A DNA stretch of 64,000 nt from Flavobacterium enshiense DK69 (GCF_000498495.1 NZ_AVCS01000028.1:208458-272457), one strand, 5' to 3'. Positions 39,581 to 49,273 are shown, counted from the stretch's first letter. The notes: generated by a model from the letters alone, not told the origin. Made by a program: numbers and translations.

Positions 39581-40279
39581 ATGAAAATAAATTGTATAGT
39601 AGTTGATGATAGTAGCATCCAAAGATTGACAATTACCAAATTGGTAAACGACAACCCAAATCTGGAGCTTGTAGGCGAATTTTCTAATGCTGTGGAAGCC
39701 AAAAACTGTATCACAAACAAGAATGTGGATTTGGTTTTTTTGGACATCGAAATGCCTGTCATAAATGGTTTCGACCTTTTGGACGGTTTAAAAGCAAAAC
39801 CGCAGGTAATTTTCATTACCTCAAAGGCCGAGTATGCGGTAAAAGCATTTGATTATGCCGCGACGGATTACCTTCACAAACCCATTACACGAGAACGCTT
39901 TGCCCAGGCCGTAAAAAAAGCCATTAGCATGATCTCGTTAAGTAAAGAAAACGGTGGTGAAGAAGAAAGCCCTCATATCTTTATCAAGAGTAACCTAAAA
40001 AAACTGAAAATTTACATCTCACGAATCAAATGGATCGAAGCTTACGGCGATTATGTTAAAGTAATCACCGAAGAAGACAATCACTTGGTTCTATCAACCA
40101 TGAAAGCCTTTGAAAACGAATTACCTAAAGAAAAATTCATCCGTGTTCACAAGTCATTCATTGTAAACATTGATAAAATTGAAAAATTCAACAGCAAATT
40201 TGCAGAAATCGGTTCGAATAAAATTCCGTTGAGCCGCAACAAAAAAGAAGACTTGGTAAAAGCTATCGAAAACGGTTAA
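39581..40279 (+). CDS. LytTR-family response regulator
   Basis: A 232-residue regulator. The receiver domain has acidic residues in CIVVDDSSIQ (D9, D10), the phospho-acceptor D55 in LVFLDIEMPV and K in FITSKAEYAVKAFDYAATDYLHKP. The C-terminal LytTR DNA-binding domain spans about 130-232 (WIEAYGDYVKVITEEDNHLVLSTMKAFENEL). No histidine kinase is adjacent. It ends 4 bp into the convergent priA gene. Confidence 0.93.
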   Translation: MKINCIVVDDSSIQRLTITKLVNDNPNLELVGEFSNAVEAKNCITNKNVDLVFLDIEMPVINGFDLLDGLKAKPQVIFITSKAEYAVKAFDYAATDYLHKPITRERFAQAVKKAISMISLSKENGGEEESPHIFIKSNLKKLKIYISRIKWIEAYGDYVKVITEEDNHLVLSTMKAFENELPKEKFIRVHKSFIVNIDKIEKFNSKFAEIGSNKIPLSRNKKEDLVKAIENG

Positions 40280-42726
40280 TAATTATCGACATTAATTGTA
40301 ACTTTTATAGCTCTATATTGAGCAATTGCCTCAAAACTATTCAGTACGCGCTGGATAGTTTTTTTTGTTTGTCCCAAATGGTTCTGATTCGGAATCTTAA
40401 TCAGAATCGTTCTGATATATTCATTGCGAATACGACTTATAGCCGGTTCTTCCGGACCCAAAACAGGAATCTGCAATTGCTGTACCAAAACGTTATACAA
40501 CCATAACGAACCTTCCTTCAGCTTATCAAAATCCCTGTGCTTTAACGTTAACTTTACCAAACGGTAATATGGCGGATATTTGAAATTATGACGCTCATAC
40601 ACAAGCTCATTATACATCCCGTTATAATCATTGTGCGTTACCTGCTGAATGATATTGTGGTACGGATTATAGGTCTGAATCATCACTTTTCCGGATTTCT
40701 CACTCCTGCCCGCCCGTCCGGCAACCTGCATCATCATCTGGTAGGCCCGCTCGTGTGAACGGAAATCCGGTTGGTTCAGCATATTATCAGCATTCATCAC
40801 ACCTACCAATGTTACATTATCGAAATGCAATCCTTTGGCCAGCATTTGTGTGCCCACCAAGACATCTATTTCCTGATTCTTAAACGAATCAATAATTTTC
40901 TCGTACCCAAATTTACCTCTTGTGGTATCCTGATCCATTCTTCCGATGGTTTTTTCCGGAAACAGCTTCTTGAGTTCAATTTCAATCTGCTCCGTACCAA
41001 AACCTTTTGTTGACAAATCCACCGACTGACAGGCATGACAATGCGTTGGATTCGCAATCGAATGGCCACAGTAATGACAACGCAATTGGTTTTTAAATTT
41101 ATAATAGGTCAAACTCACATCACAGCTTGGACATTGAGGCACGTGTCCGCATGTCATACATTCCACAAAAGGAGAATAACCGCGACGGTTCTGAAACAAG
41201 ATTACCTGTTCTCCTTTAGATAAAGCTTCCGTCATCGCTTCCAACAAATCATCGCTGAAATGCCCGTTCATTTTCTTCCGCTTATACTTGTCTTTTAAAT
41301 CCACCAGATAGATTTGAGGCAAAACAACATTTCCGAAACGTTCAAAAAGTTCAACCAAACCATATTTTTTTGCCTTTACATTATGATAGGTTTCCAGACT
41401 CGGAGTCGCAGAACCCAGTAGCACTTTAGCTTTGTGCTGGGACGCCAGAACAATGGCTGCATCACGGGCATGATAGCGTGGTGCAGGATCGAATTGCTTG
41501 AAAGTCTGTTCATGCTCTTCGTCGATAACTATCAGTCCTAAATTGGAGAATGGCAAAAACAACGCCGAACGGGCGCCGATGACAATCTTTGCCTTTTCAG
41601 AGTTTTGCAGCACCTGATTCCACACTTCTATTCTTTCGTTATTGGAGTATTTGGAATGAAAAACCGCCACCTGATTACCGAAATAGGCCGTCAACCTTGT
41701 TACCAGTTGTGTGGTTAACGCTATTTCAGGTAGTAAGTACAAAACCTGCTTTCCCTCACTGATACATTCTTCAATCAGTTTGATGTAGATTTCAGTTTTA
41801 CCCGAAGCTGTCACGCCATGCAGTAAAGTAACCGCATGTTTTTCGAAACATTCTTTAATTTCATCAAAGGCTTTTTGCTGCGGAAGGCTCAACTGAAATC
41901 CCGTCTCATCATCTTTTTCAAATGAAACCCGATCTTCGGCTATATAATATTCTTCAAAAATTTCCTTGTCAACCAATGATTTCACCACAGCCGAAGTACT
42001 TCCTGAAATCTCCAGCAGCTGCTTCACAGAAACCGGTTTTTTTTCTTTGGCATTCAACTGAAAATAATGCATAACCAGTTCGCGTTGCTTTTGGGCACGT
42101 GAAAGGATTTCCATTAATTCCGATAATTGCTCCTGCTGCAAAAACTCTTCCTGTAAACGAATGTAACGCGTTAGTTTTGGCTTATACTTTTCAGCAACTT
42201 CTTCCTGAAGAACCAAAACGTTTTTTGTCAGCATCGCATTTAAAACCGGAAACACGTTTTTCTTCCCAAGAATAGAAACGATATCTTCCACTTTTAAAGC
42301 CGATTGCTGTTGAAGAGCCTGATAGATAAGAAATTCACTATCTGAAAGCTCACTACCATCAATCTCCGATTCTTTTTTAGCCGAAATGATGGTTTCGCTT
42401 TCCAAAAGAAATCCGGATGGCAAAGCACTTTTAAACACTTCACCTATGGAACACATGTAATAGTTTGCAATCCATTGCCAATGTTCGATTTGAAATTCAT
42501 TGACAACCGGCGCTTCGTCTAATATCTGATGAATCTCCTTAGCCTGATAAAGTGTTGGAGCATTCTGATGTAAATCAATAACCAAAGCCGTATAGATTTT
42601 GCTTTTCCCGAAAGGAACAGCCACACGCATCCCCTTTTTGATGTACTGGTACTCAGCTTCCGAAACCAGATAGGTAAAGGTCTTGGGTAGGGCTAACGGT
42701 AAAACGACTTCGACAAAATGCGGCAT
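40276..42726 (-). CDS. priA: Primosomal helicase PriA
   Basis: An 816-residue PriA, restarting stalled replication forks. Walker A is in LLHGVTASGKTEIYIKL, the DEEH box in LIVIDEEHEQTFKQFDP, and the zinc-binding cysteine cluster in CMTCGHVPQCPSC and CHYCGHSIANPTHCHACQS. The 3'-DNA-binding N-terminal domain (VVLPLALPKTFTYLV) is complete. Its stop overlaps the convergent LytTR gene by 4 bp. Confidence 0.97.
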   Translation of the reverse strand: MPHFVEVVLPLALPKTFTYLVSEAEYQYIKKGMRVAVPFGKSKIYTALVIDLHQNAPTLYQAKEIHQILDEAPVVNEFQIEHWQWIANYYMCSIGEVFKSALPSGFLLESETIISAKKESEIDGSELSDSEFLIYQALQQQSALKVEDIVSILGKKNVFPVLNAMLTKNVLVLQEEVAEKYKPKLTRYIRLQEEFLQQEQLSELMEILSRAQKQRELVMHYFQLNAKEKKPVSVKQLLEISGSTSAVVKSLVDKEIFEEYYIAEDRVSFEKDDETGFQLSLPQQKAFDEIKECFEKHAVTLLHGVTASGKTEIYIKLIEECISEGKQVLYLLPEIALTTQLVTRLTAYFGNQVAVFHSKYSNNERIEVWNQVLQNSEKAKIVIGARSALFLPFSNLGLIVIDEEHEQTFKQFDPAPRYHARDAAIVLASQHKAKVLLGSATPSLETYHNVKAKKYGLVELFERFGNVVLPQIYLVDLKDKYKRKKMNGHFSDDLLEAMTEALSKGEQVILFQNRRGYSPFVECMTCGHVPQCPSCDVSLTYYKFKNQLRCHYCGHSIANPTHCHACQSVDLSTKGFGTEQIEIELKKLFPEKTIGRMDQDTTRGKFGYEKIIDSFKNQEIDVLVGTQMLAKGLHFDNVTLVGVMNADNMLNQPDFRSHERAYQMMMQVAGRAGRSEKSGKVMIQTYNPYHNIIQQVTHNDYNGMYNELVYERHNFKYPPYYRLVKLTLKHRDFDKLKEGSLWLYNVLVQQLQIPVLGPEEPAISRIRNEYIRTILIKIPNQNHLGQTKKTIQRVLNSFEAIAQYRAIKVTINVDNY

Positions 42727-42930
42727 AGATTTCTTTTGAGTTACAAATATAAGTTACCGGAATTTATTTTGGATAGTAATTCATGAATTTAAAGTCAGTG
42801 ATGTTAGTGGCTAAAAACCGGTCCAATCCACACCTTAAGTCACCAAAAACAACACATAATCAATTAGTTACAATAGCTAAACGGGTTTTATTTCGTAAAT
42901 TTGATAAATAAAATCTCAAAATTCGAAAAG

Positions 42931-43584
42931 ATGAAAAAGTTTATTTTACATATGTCGATTTTTGTTTTTTTAGTTGTTACTGTAATTAGCATAAAATGCT
43001 CGGTTGAAGGGATAACCTTTCCTTCAGATGATAATATTGGCGAAACGAAAACCATTAAAGTCAAAGAATACAAAACCAATTTACCTATATCAGGCGCAAA
43101 ATTTACTACCTATTATTGTAAAGAGCATGATTTTGAATTTGGAGGTTGTCTCGAAGAGGTAGCATTGTCAACATGCACAACAAATAATAATGGCGCTTGT
43201 AATTGTGCTTTTCCTGAAAGGTCATTTAATCGAATCTCCATAGAACGTAATGATTATTGGTCAAAACATTTTCAGATTGAATCCAATAATGTGTATACAC
43301 TTCAACCACAAGCCTGGGTTACCATCAACTTTAACACCGAGACTGAATACCCTGCTACAAGTCAATTTTTCATTAGAATTAATGGCGAAATTCAAAGTAT
43401 ACCAATTAGCATCCAAGCTGTCAACAATTCCACTAGGGTTTTAACAGTATTTGGAAATGAAGAAAACAGAGTGGTTTGGGAGCTGCGTGAAACATTTAAT
43501 ATGACTTCTCCACTTCTTAATTCAGGAAATTTCACATTAAATCCTAAGAAACTTGAACATTTGAAATACACCTTACATTATTGA
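42931..43584 (+). CDS. Secreted or membrane-anchored protein of unknown function
   Basis: A 217-residue protein starting at the ATG at 42931, which places a hydrophobic signal (FILHMSIFVFLVVTVISIKC) at the N terminus. The longer frame from 42901 would bury this signal. The mature part (VKEYKTNLPISGAKFTTYYC, followed by CLEEVALSTCTTNNNGACNC) resembles the peptidase-associated beta-sandwich carriers of envelope proteins, with several cysteines that could pair. A candidate -7 box TAAATTTG lies at 42896-42903. I do not recognise the family. Confidence 0.65.
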   Translation: MKKFILHMSIFVFLVVTVISIKCSVEGITFPSDDNIGETKTIKVKEYKTNLPISGAKFTTYYCKEHDFEFGGCLEEVALSTCTTNNNGACNCAFPERSFNRISIERNDYWSKHFQIESNNVYTLQPQAWVTINFNTETEYPATSQFFIRINGEIQSIPISIQAVNNSTRVLTVFGNEENRVVWELRETFNMTSPLLNSGNFTLNPKKLEHLKYTLHY

Positions 43585-43680
43585 ATATCCTGATATTTAT
43601 AGGCCGACTGCGATATATTGTTACAAACCGTAAGAGCTAACCCATCCAAAACATTACCGAAAAGTTCAAAAGTTTCTTCC

Positions 43681-43755
43681 CTTAGCCCTGATGGAAGCGA
43701 CATCCTTTTGTGGAGCTTTAGCGGAACAAAAGATAAGCGGACAGCAGGAACATGG
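43681..43755 (+). ncRNA. Candidate Flavobacteria-type structured RNA (Flavo-1-like)
   Basis: The sequence runs TTAGCCCTGATGGAAGCGAC, CCTTTTGT, a short loop, ACAAAAG, then ATAAGCGGACAGCAGGAAC. CTTTTGT pairs with ACAAAAG as an apical stem. The outer modules match those at 11494-11643 with different spacing. It probably is a structured RNA at the 3' end of the preceding gene's transcript. The Rfam name Flavo-1 is from memory and unchecked. Confidence 0.5.
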
Positions 43756-43797
43756 AAACCAAAGAAGCCTGAACGGTTCGCTTCAAAAACAAAAAAA

Positions 43798-43824
43798 ACT
43801 GCCCAGCGGACAGTTCTTTCAGTT
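43798..43824 (-). terminator. Terminator of the chalcone-isomerase-like gene
   Basis: On the minus strand AACTGTCCGCTGGGCAGTT is followed by a T run, forming an 8-bp stem with a 3-base loop, about 15 bp past the stop of the gene at 43838-44407. Confidence 0.83.
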
Positions 43825-43837
43825 ATATTTTAAAAGG

Positions 43838-44407
43838 CTATTTGCCTAACATCTTTTCTTTAAGATTTTTATCGGCCGGTTTTCCTGACAGCCATATTCC
43901 GAATAACGCTTTTTTGAAATCGGTACCATCGATAACCCCTTTTTCTTTTCCGTTTTTGGAAACCACTACGCCTTTTCCGGGTACATTTACAATATCAAAT
44001 ACGTCGCCTTTTTTAATTTCATCTTTGAAACAAGCTTTAAACTGGGTGATTTTAGCTTTTATAGGTGCTGTATTTTTATTGGTTGAATTTTCAAATCCTT
44101 CATTTACGGCATCGATCATTTTTTCGCTAGTAATCATTCCGGAAATAATGGTCAGCTTAATGGCCGCCGGATCAGCACTATTGATGATTTCACCAGCATT
44201 ATTACTCTTTTTTGAAAGATACAAAGCGCCCACATATAAGTCAATCCACATTTTTTCGCGGATTCCTGCTCCGTTGAGCACTAAATTTTGTCCTTCGAGC
44301 GTTACCTTTTGCGCTACTTTAACTCCGCCCACTTCAGTTGTCTGAGCTGTTGCCGAAAATAAACCAACTACGGTTACCAATAATAAGGTTAAGAATTGTT
44401 TTTTCAT
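43838..44407 (-). CDS. Chalcone isomerase-like secreted protein
   Basis: A 189-residue protein with a signal peptide (MKKQFLTLLLVTVVGLFSATAQ). The body (LNGAGIREKMWIDLYVGALYLSKKS) matches the bacterial chalcone isomerase-like family, whose members are not true chalcone isomerases and may bind fatty acids or other ligands. Its ATG overlaps the stop of the YihY gene by 4 bp, so it is the second gene of an operon. Confidence 0.87.
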   Translation of the reverse strand: MKKQFLTLLLVTVVGLFSATAQTTEVGGVKVAQKVTLEGQNLVLNGAGIREKMWIDLYVGALYLSKKSNNAGEIINSADPAAIKLTIISGMITSEKMIDAVNEGFENSTNKNTAPIKAKITQFKACFKDEIKKGDVFDIVNVPGKGVVVSKNGKEKGVIDGTDFKKALFGIWLSGKPADKNLKEKMLGK

Positions 44408-45357
44408 AATGGCTGTTTTTTGTTTTTGTTTCCGTTAAATATAATATTTTTTCTTTTATGATTATTGATTATTGCATTCAATTCGAATCCCAATAATAAA
44501 ATCATACAGTTAATCCATATATAAAACATTAAAACAAGAAGCGTACCAATTGACCCATACAATTCGTTGTAGCTTGCAAACCGCACCACATAAATTCCAA
44601 ACACATAAGAAGTCACAACAACCAAAACAGTTGTTAACATGGCTCCGGCATTAAAAAAGGGAATCTGTTTGGTTTCCCTGGTACCGTATTTGAACAAAAT
44701 AGAACTCCCCACGAAAAGCATTATCAAAAGGAAAGCGTTTCGCGCCCACCAAACCAGTAAAGCATCATCCAACTGGAACTTGTTTGAAAATTTCTGAACA
44801 AAAACTTCGGAAATTACTATCGAAGATATAGTTATGATGAGCAGAAAAGTAAAAATCAGCGACAAACCAATGGCAATGGCGTATTGGCGGAAATAACCTC
44901 TTTTTATCTCGATGTGAAGCGAAGATTCAAATCCGCCCAGAACAGCATTTAAACCGTTGGACATCAAGAATATCGACATAAGAATACCAAAAGAAAGCAA
45001 GCTCTTGTAGGAGTTGTTCATAATATCCTTAAGAATAGTTTCTATTGCGTCATAAGTGTTTGGTGGCACGCTGTCTGCCACAAATTGCAGAAAATCTTCC
45101 TGAAAACCTTCCAATGGGATATACGGAATCAAATTCAGAATAAACAGTGCAAACGGAAAAAGCGCCATGAAAAAGCTGAAAGCAATGGCGGCGGCACGAT
45201 AGGAAAAAGCACCCTGGGCAATTCCGATTCCGTACAATTCCAATATTTCATAGAGGGACGTACCTTCCAAACCCGGAACAGTAACTTTTTTGCAAAAAGC
45301 CATGAGCTTATTGAGCACCGGAATTTTCTCGATATATTCTTCTATTTCTTTGGACAT
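44404..45357 (-). CDS. YihY/virulence factor BrkB family membrane protein
   Basis: A 317-residue inner-membrane protein with about six helices. YRAAAIAFSFFMALFPFALFILNLIPYIP is the N-terminal family signature; TRETKQIPFFNAGAMLTTVL and GSIGTLLVLMFYIWINCMILLLGFELNA follow. Despite older names this is not an RNase. It overlaps the chalcone-isomerase-like gene by 4 bp. Confidence 0.92.
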   Translation of the reverse strand: MSKEIEEYIEKIPVLNKLMAFCKKVTVPGLEGTSLYEILELYGIGIAQGAFSYRAAAIAFSFFMALFPFALFILNLIPYIPLEGFQEDFLQFVADSVPPNTYDAIETILKDIMNNSYKSLLSFGILMSIFLMSNGLNAVLGGFESSLHIEIKRGYFRQYAIAIGLSLIFTFLLIITISSIVISEVFVQKFSNKFQLDDALLVWWARNAFLLIMLFVGSSILFKYGTRETKQIPFFNAGAMLTTVLVVVTSYVFGIYVVRFASYNELYGSIGTLLVLMFYIWINCMILLLGFELNAIINNHKRKNIIFNGNKNKKQPL

Positions 45358-45473
45358 TTTTTTATAAAAAAGGGTTAAGGGATAAGAAAAAGGGATAAGT
45401 GTAAAAGGAACTACTTATATTAAAAATAGCTACTTTTCCCTTATCTCTTACTACTTTTCTCCATTGTTCATAT

Positions 45474-46337
45474 TTATATAGCTTTCAGACTCAAATCTAA
45501 ATTATAAATCGAATGGGTTAATGCTCCGGATGATACAAAATCCACACCACATTCTGCAAATTCGCGTACTGTGGTTTCATCGATTCCACCAGAAGATTCC
45601 GTCAGACATTTATCACCAATCATTTCCACCGCTTTGCGTGTAGCTTCAAAATCGAAATTATCCAACAAAATTCGATATACACCTTCACTCTGAAGAATTT
45701 CTGCAACTTCATCCAGATTACGGGCTTCAACGATGATTTTCAAATCAAGGTTGTTTTCCTTCAAATAAGCGTTCGTTTTCTCAATTGCCTTGGTAATTCC
45801 GCCCGAAAAATCAATATGATTATCCTTTAACATAATCATATCGTATAAAGCAAAACGATGATTTTCACCCCCGGCAATCTTAACGGCCCATTTTTCAATG
45901 GCGCGAATGCCCGGCGTAGTTTTTCGTGTATCCAGAATTTTAGTTTTAGTACCCTCCAACAAATCCACAAATACTTTAGTTTTAGTGGCAATAGCACTCA
46001 TTCGCTGCATGGCATTCAGCACAAGACGTTCCGCTTTAAGAATGGATTGCGAACTTCCCGAAACGTGAAACACGACATCGCCATATTTCACCTGTGCTCC
46101 ATCGTTGATAAAGACTTCTACTTCAAGATTCGGATCGACAAACTGAAACACCATTTTGGCAAATTCCACTCCGGCAATTATTCCGTCGTCTTTTACCAAA
46201 AGTTTCGCTTTGCCGGTGGCAGATGCCGGAATACAGGCTAACGAGCTGTGATCGCCATCTCCCACATCTTCCCTGATGGCATTTGTTATTATTATTTCGA
46301 GTTCCTTTTGAAACTGAGCTTCTGAAATCATATTCAA
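45474..46337 (-). CDS. nadC: Nicotinate-nucleotide pyrophosphorylase
   Basis: A 287-residue NadC (quinolinate phosphoribosyltransferase), making nicotinate mononucleotide in NAD synthesis. Motifs are EDVGDGDHSSLACIPA near the N terminus, LNAMQRMSAIATKT, LDTRKTTPGIRAIEKWAV and the C-terminal ESSGGIDETTVREFAECGVD. The start is ATG 46337 or 46331; only the second is conserved in the partial copy at 53481-53586, which favours 46331. Its 5' end and upstream region are repeated 7.3 kb away. Confidence 0.95.
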   Translation of the reverse strand: MNMISEAQFQKELEIIITNAIREDVGDGDHSSLACIPASATGKAKLLVKDDGIIAGVEFAKMVFQFVDPNLEVEVFINDGAQVKYGDVVFHVSGSSQSILKAERLVLNAMQRMSAIATKTKVFVDLLEGTKTKILDTRKTTPGIRAIEKWAVKIAGGENHRFALYDMIMLKDNHIDFSGGITKAIEKTNAYLKENNLDLKIIVEARNLDEVAEILQSEGVYRILLDNFDFEATRKAVEMIGDKCLTESSGGIDETTVREFAECGVDFVSSGALTHSIYNLDLSLKAI

Positions 46338-46446
46338 ACAATTTAATTGCTAAAATAAAACATATTTTTAATCTCACAGCAATATTTTCGTCAAGTTTTC
46401 CTCCATTTGTCAGTCATTTTTTCAACAAAAAACAACTATTAAAAGT
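46226..46446. repeat. Direct repeat copy A: nadC 5' end and upstream region
   Basis: This 221-bp segment spans the first 36-38 codons of nadC (read leftwards) plus about 110 bp upstream. It is repeated in the same orientation at 53481-53700 with roughly 85% identity by eye. Copy A belongs to the intact nadC; copy B lies directly upstream of the recombinase gene. Confidence 0.9.
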
Positions 46447-46945
46447 TATTGTTGAATTCAGAGACTATCCTATTTACAGAGGAATACTCGTTGGAAAAGT
46501 ATGTACCCAAAAAATTTCACTGATCAACAGAAATAAAATTCAACGCTTAATTTATCAGGTAAAACTAAAAGCCTACAATCTGAATTTCGTCAGTTAATAA
46601 TCTTCGAATTTATTGGAAAAACGACATCGCATACAATCCCTACAAGAATTACCAAAACATAACAGTCTAAAAACCAACCACTTCCACTCCATTTTTTTCG
46701 ATAAAAACATAAGAAAAATCGTTAATCTTCATATTTATTTATAATCAATTTCTTACCTTTGATAATGTTGCATTGTAAAAAAAATACTAAAAAAAATATT
46801 AGTTATTTTTTGAAAAATACCTACAAAACATTTATAACATTCTGACTACAGATAAAATACACTAAAAAAACGTCAAAAACAAAGTATGCAACAGGGATGC
46901 TGAAAACTGAATAGAGTAAGCTTTAAACATTTTAAATAACTTAAA
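46338..46945. other. Junction region: nadC upstream sequence and recombinase relic
   Basis: A 608-bp stretch with no intact gene. It holds the upstream part of direct repeat copy A (to 46446), a recombinase gene relic (46451-46594), and about 350 bp of AT-rich sequence. A TACCTTTG box at 46754-46761 could be a -7 element for the gene at 46946, without a clear -33 TTG partner. No attI-like sequence was recognised in it. Confidence 0.7.
46451..46594 (+). pseudogene. Relic of the cassette recombinase gene
   Basis: This 48-codon open stretch (VEFRDYP.., then VGKVCTQKISLINRNKIQRL, then KLKAYN) aligns with residues 55-104 of the recombinase at 53750-54820 with one gap; after the VGK, about half of 32 positions are identical (KIS, NR, RLI, Q, KLK, Y and N). 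It starts right after direct-repeat copy A, whereas in the intact locus 211 bp (promoter plus codons 1-54) intervene, so a single deletion explains the 5' junction. A weak continuation after a frameshift may reach about 46640. The rest is lost, so it cannot encode an active enzyme. Confidence 0.8.
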
Positions 46946-47422
46946 ATGAAAAAAGTAACAAAAATTGAATGGACTTTCCACACTTCTAATCAGGAAGGAA
47001 GTGGAACAGATTCACAAGTAACCATCAAAATATTTAGAGATGGTGACCTGCTGGCTTTTATTAACCAAGAACCAGGCGAGACAGCTCGTCTAGACAGGGG
47101 CGAGAATGGAACATATTGGTGGGTATTTAAAAATCCAACCAGACTTGGGACTGCAGAATCAGGACAAGTGGTTCCTTACACTGAAAATTTTCCAAACGGA
47201 GTTCAAGGACATTTGAAAGTTCAATTCGAAATATGGGGAGATGATGCCTGGCGAATTGGAACAATAGAAAGCAAAGTAGTATCAGGGGAAAAGGTAGGAA
47301 TACCCGGAACTATTGACTCCTGGAGTTGGAAAGAAAGTTCAGAAAGTTTTGTATTTAATGGGGAGGATGTATTGAGCAGTAACAGTAGCGAAGGCATTCG
47401 TAAACTTAATTTAAATTACTAA
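46946..47422 (+). CDS. PLAT/LH2-like domain protein of unknown function
   Basis: A 158-residue protein without signal peptide. WTFHTSNQEGSGTDSQVTIK near the N terminus, and GHLKVQFEIWGDDAWRIGTI later, resemble the beta-sandwich PLAT/LH2 domain (T-x-x-x-x-G-T-D-S, then W near the end). PLAT domains bind lipid or protein partners. It is followed by two predicted copper oxidases on the same strand and lies between the two nadC-derived repeats. The family assignment is tentative. Confidence 0.6.
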   Translation: MKKVTKIEWTFHTSNQEGSGTDSQVTIKIFRDGDLLAFINQEPGETARLDRGENGTYWWVFKNPTRLGTAESGQVVPYTENFPNGVQGHLKVQFEIWGDDAWRIGTIESKVVSGEKVGIPGTIDSWSWKESSESFVFNGEDVLSSNSSEGIRKLNLNY

Positions 47423-47554
47423 TTAATATCCTACCGCTTCAGAGTTATTTGGATATACAGCATGACCACACAACAAAGCATTTACAAAACATAGGTTGTT
47501 GCAGTATAATTTGGCTAGTGAAAGAAATTTAGCAATTATTATTTAAACGATACC

Positions 47555-47594
47555 ATTAAAATACCGGCTTCATAAAGCTGGCAGGACGTTATAC
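47555..47594 (+). repeat. Possible right half of an older attC site
   Basis: CCGGCTTCATAAAGCTGGC leads into AGGACGTTATAC, echoing the right arm of the downstream attC sites (AAAGCCGGCGGGACGTTATG). The core GTTATAC is at 47588-47594. I could not find a convincing left arm, and the core does not complement the end of the next cassette (TCACAAC before the site at 49393). Degenerate or chance. Confidence 0.4.
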
Positions 47595-47686
47595 ATTATA
47601 CTGAAGCAAAATATTGCCTAATAATAAAAATTTAAAAAAGGAGTAAGCTGAAAATCCGATCAAGAGTAGGCATAAAATTAAGAGCA

Positions 47687-49273
47687 ATGAAAAATGATTT
47701 AGAAATTAAATTTAGAACTGTTGCATCAGTTTCAGATGAACAGATTCAGTCAATTATCGACTCGCCATCGGTTAATGAGTATCTAAAGGGATGCAAATAC
47801 CGTATTTTATCAACCCATTTTTTCGATAGAGATAAAAAAGAAAAAGACCTTAAGGAATGCCAGAGTAATTTTTCAGATTTTAACCAAATAACCGTATATA
47901 ATTATACCCACAACCGTTGTTTGCTTATCAAAATCAAATCGTGGAAAACAAAAGCAGTTGAAATTACTGAATCCGTTTTTCAGCCTGAACCCAATGACGA
48001 AGAATTCGAAGAAGCGGTAAATCTGCTTCTGAAAAAACACAAGGACATAAAAACCTATCTTGATGAAAAATCTGTACGGATATACAAACCCATGCCTCCA
48101 ACTTTAGATATCCCCTTGCCTGATGGTGAAATTCAAAGAACAGTCAATGTTGGGATTTCCTCTGATACGAAAAAAATAAGGAATGAAATTGTTGGTGTAA
48201 ATATGATAACTCATGATATACACCAATTTGAAAATGGTGCACCTTTTGGCGCTCATGCCGATAGTGGTCATTGTGGTCTTCCCGATGCGAACCAACCAAC
48301 TACAAATCGTGGAACTTCTGGCAAATGCTGGGTAACAGTTACCCAAGCAGGTAAAGTTATTTGGAAATTTTTGGTAATACGGCCTTCTGCTTCTTCCGGC
48401 ACTAAAGGATCAGGTATTGAACTAAAATATGTTGATTATAAAGGGAAACGTGTTTTATATCAAGCCCATGTACCTATTCTGAATGTACTCTATGACATTC
48501 CTCCCTGTGGACCTTTCAGAGACTGGCAACATCAGGAGGGCATGTTCAATGCTGTTGGAAAAGATATTGCGCCCGGAATTAGACTTTGCAGTACCCCTGC
48601 AACAACCATACTTGACACGGATAATGATTCGGGAAATTTCAAGGGGGTTGCCATATATGTTAAGGGCCAGGAAGTGGTTTTAGTAAGCGAAATGGAAGCT
48701 GGCTGGTATCGATATGTTAGCGAGTGGAGACTTCATGCAGACGGCACGATACGTCCGCGATTTGGTTTTGGAGCTGTGCAAAACAGTTGTGTTTGCAATA
48801 AACATCATCATCATGTTTACTGGAGATTTGATTTTGATATTGAAACACCTGGCAATAATCTTGTTCAGGAATTCAATGACCCTATCTTGGTTGGGAATTC
48901 CAAATGGCACAATAAATCTTTTGAAATAAGAAGGCCGAAAGACAGCAGTAGAAAAAGAAAATGGAAAATAAGTAATACCCGATCCGGTTCAGCTTATGAA
49001 ATTATTCCCGGAGATAAAGATGGCAAAGCAGATAGTTTTGGTGTTGGCGATTTATGGGTTTTACGATACCATGGAGGATCGGAAATAGATGATGGGATCA
49101 CTGTAGTTGGTGGTACACCTGCACAATGCATGGCACATATCGACAAATTTGTCAATGGGGAATCTATTGTCAATAAAGATGTCGTGGTTTGGTATGCCGC
49201 TCACTTTACGCACGATTTGAAAGTTGAAACGGGGCATATTGTAGGTCCTACTTTAAAATGTGTCAAATGGTAA
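47687..49273 (+). CDS. Copper amine oxidase-like protein (short, no signal peptide)
   Basis: A 528-residue protein whose C-terminal half resembles copper amine oxidases. KRVLYQAHVPILNVLYD, the later VVLVSEMEAGWYRYVSEWRL (Y341 at the position of the topaquinone tyrosine), a histidine cluster HHHH (373-376) before WRFDFDIE, and the late VVWYAAHFTHDLK fit the fold. The usual N before the cofactor tyrosine is W here, so cofactor formation is uncertain. It is shorter than typical enzymes and lacks a signal peptide. A galactose-oxidase-like gene follows. Together they suggest a pair of radical copper oxidases. Confidence 0.65.
   Translation: MKNDLEIKFRTVASVSDEQIQSIIDSPSVNEYLKGCKYRILSTHFFDRDKKEKDLKECQSNFSDFNQITVYNYTHNRCLLIKIKSWKTKAVEITESVFQPEPNDEEFEEAVNLLLKKHKDIKTYLDEKSVRIYKPMPPTLDIPLPDGEIQRTVNVGISSDTKKIRNEIVGVNMITHDIHQFENGAPFGAHADSGHCGLPDANQPTTNRGTSGKCWVTVTQAGKVIWKFLVIRPSASSGTKGSGIELKYVDYKGKRVLYQAHVPILNVLYDIPPCGPFRDWQHQEGMFNAVGKDIAPGIRLCSTPATTILDTDNDSGNFKGVAIYVKGQEVVLVSEMEAGWYRYVSEWRLHADGTIRPRFGFGAVQNSCVCNKHHHHVYWRFDFDIETPGNNLVQEFNDPILVGNSKWHNKSFEIRRPKDSSRKRKWKISNTRSGSAYEIIPGDKDGKADSFGVGDLWVLRYHGGSEIDDGITVVGGTPAQCMAHIDKFVNGESIVNKDVVVWYAAHFTHDLKVETGHIVGPTLKCVKW

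Noticed and set aside
42901..42930. Upstream start for the secreted protein at 42931
   Set aside because: Using 42901 would add a charged segment before the hydrophobic signal and overlap the candidate -7 box, so 42931 is preferred.
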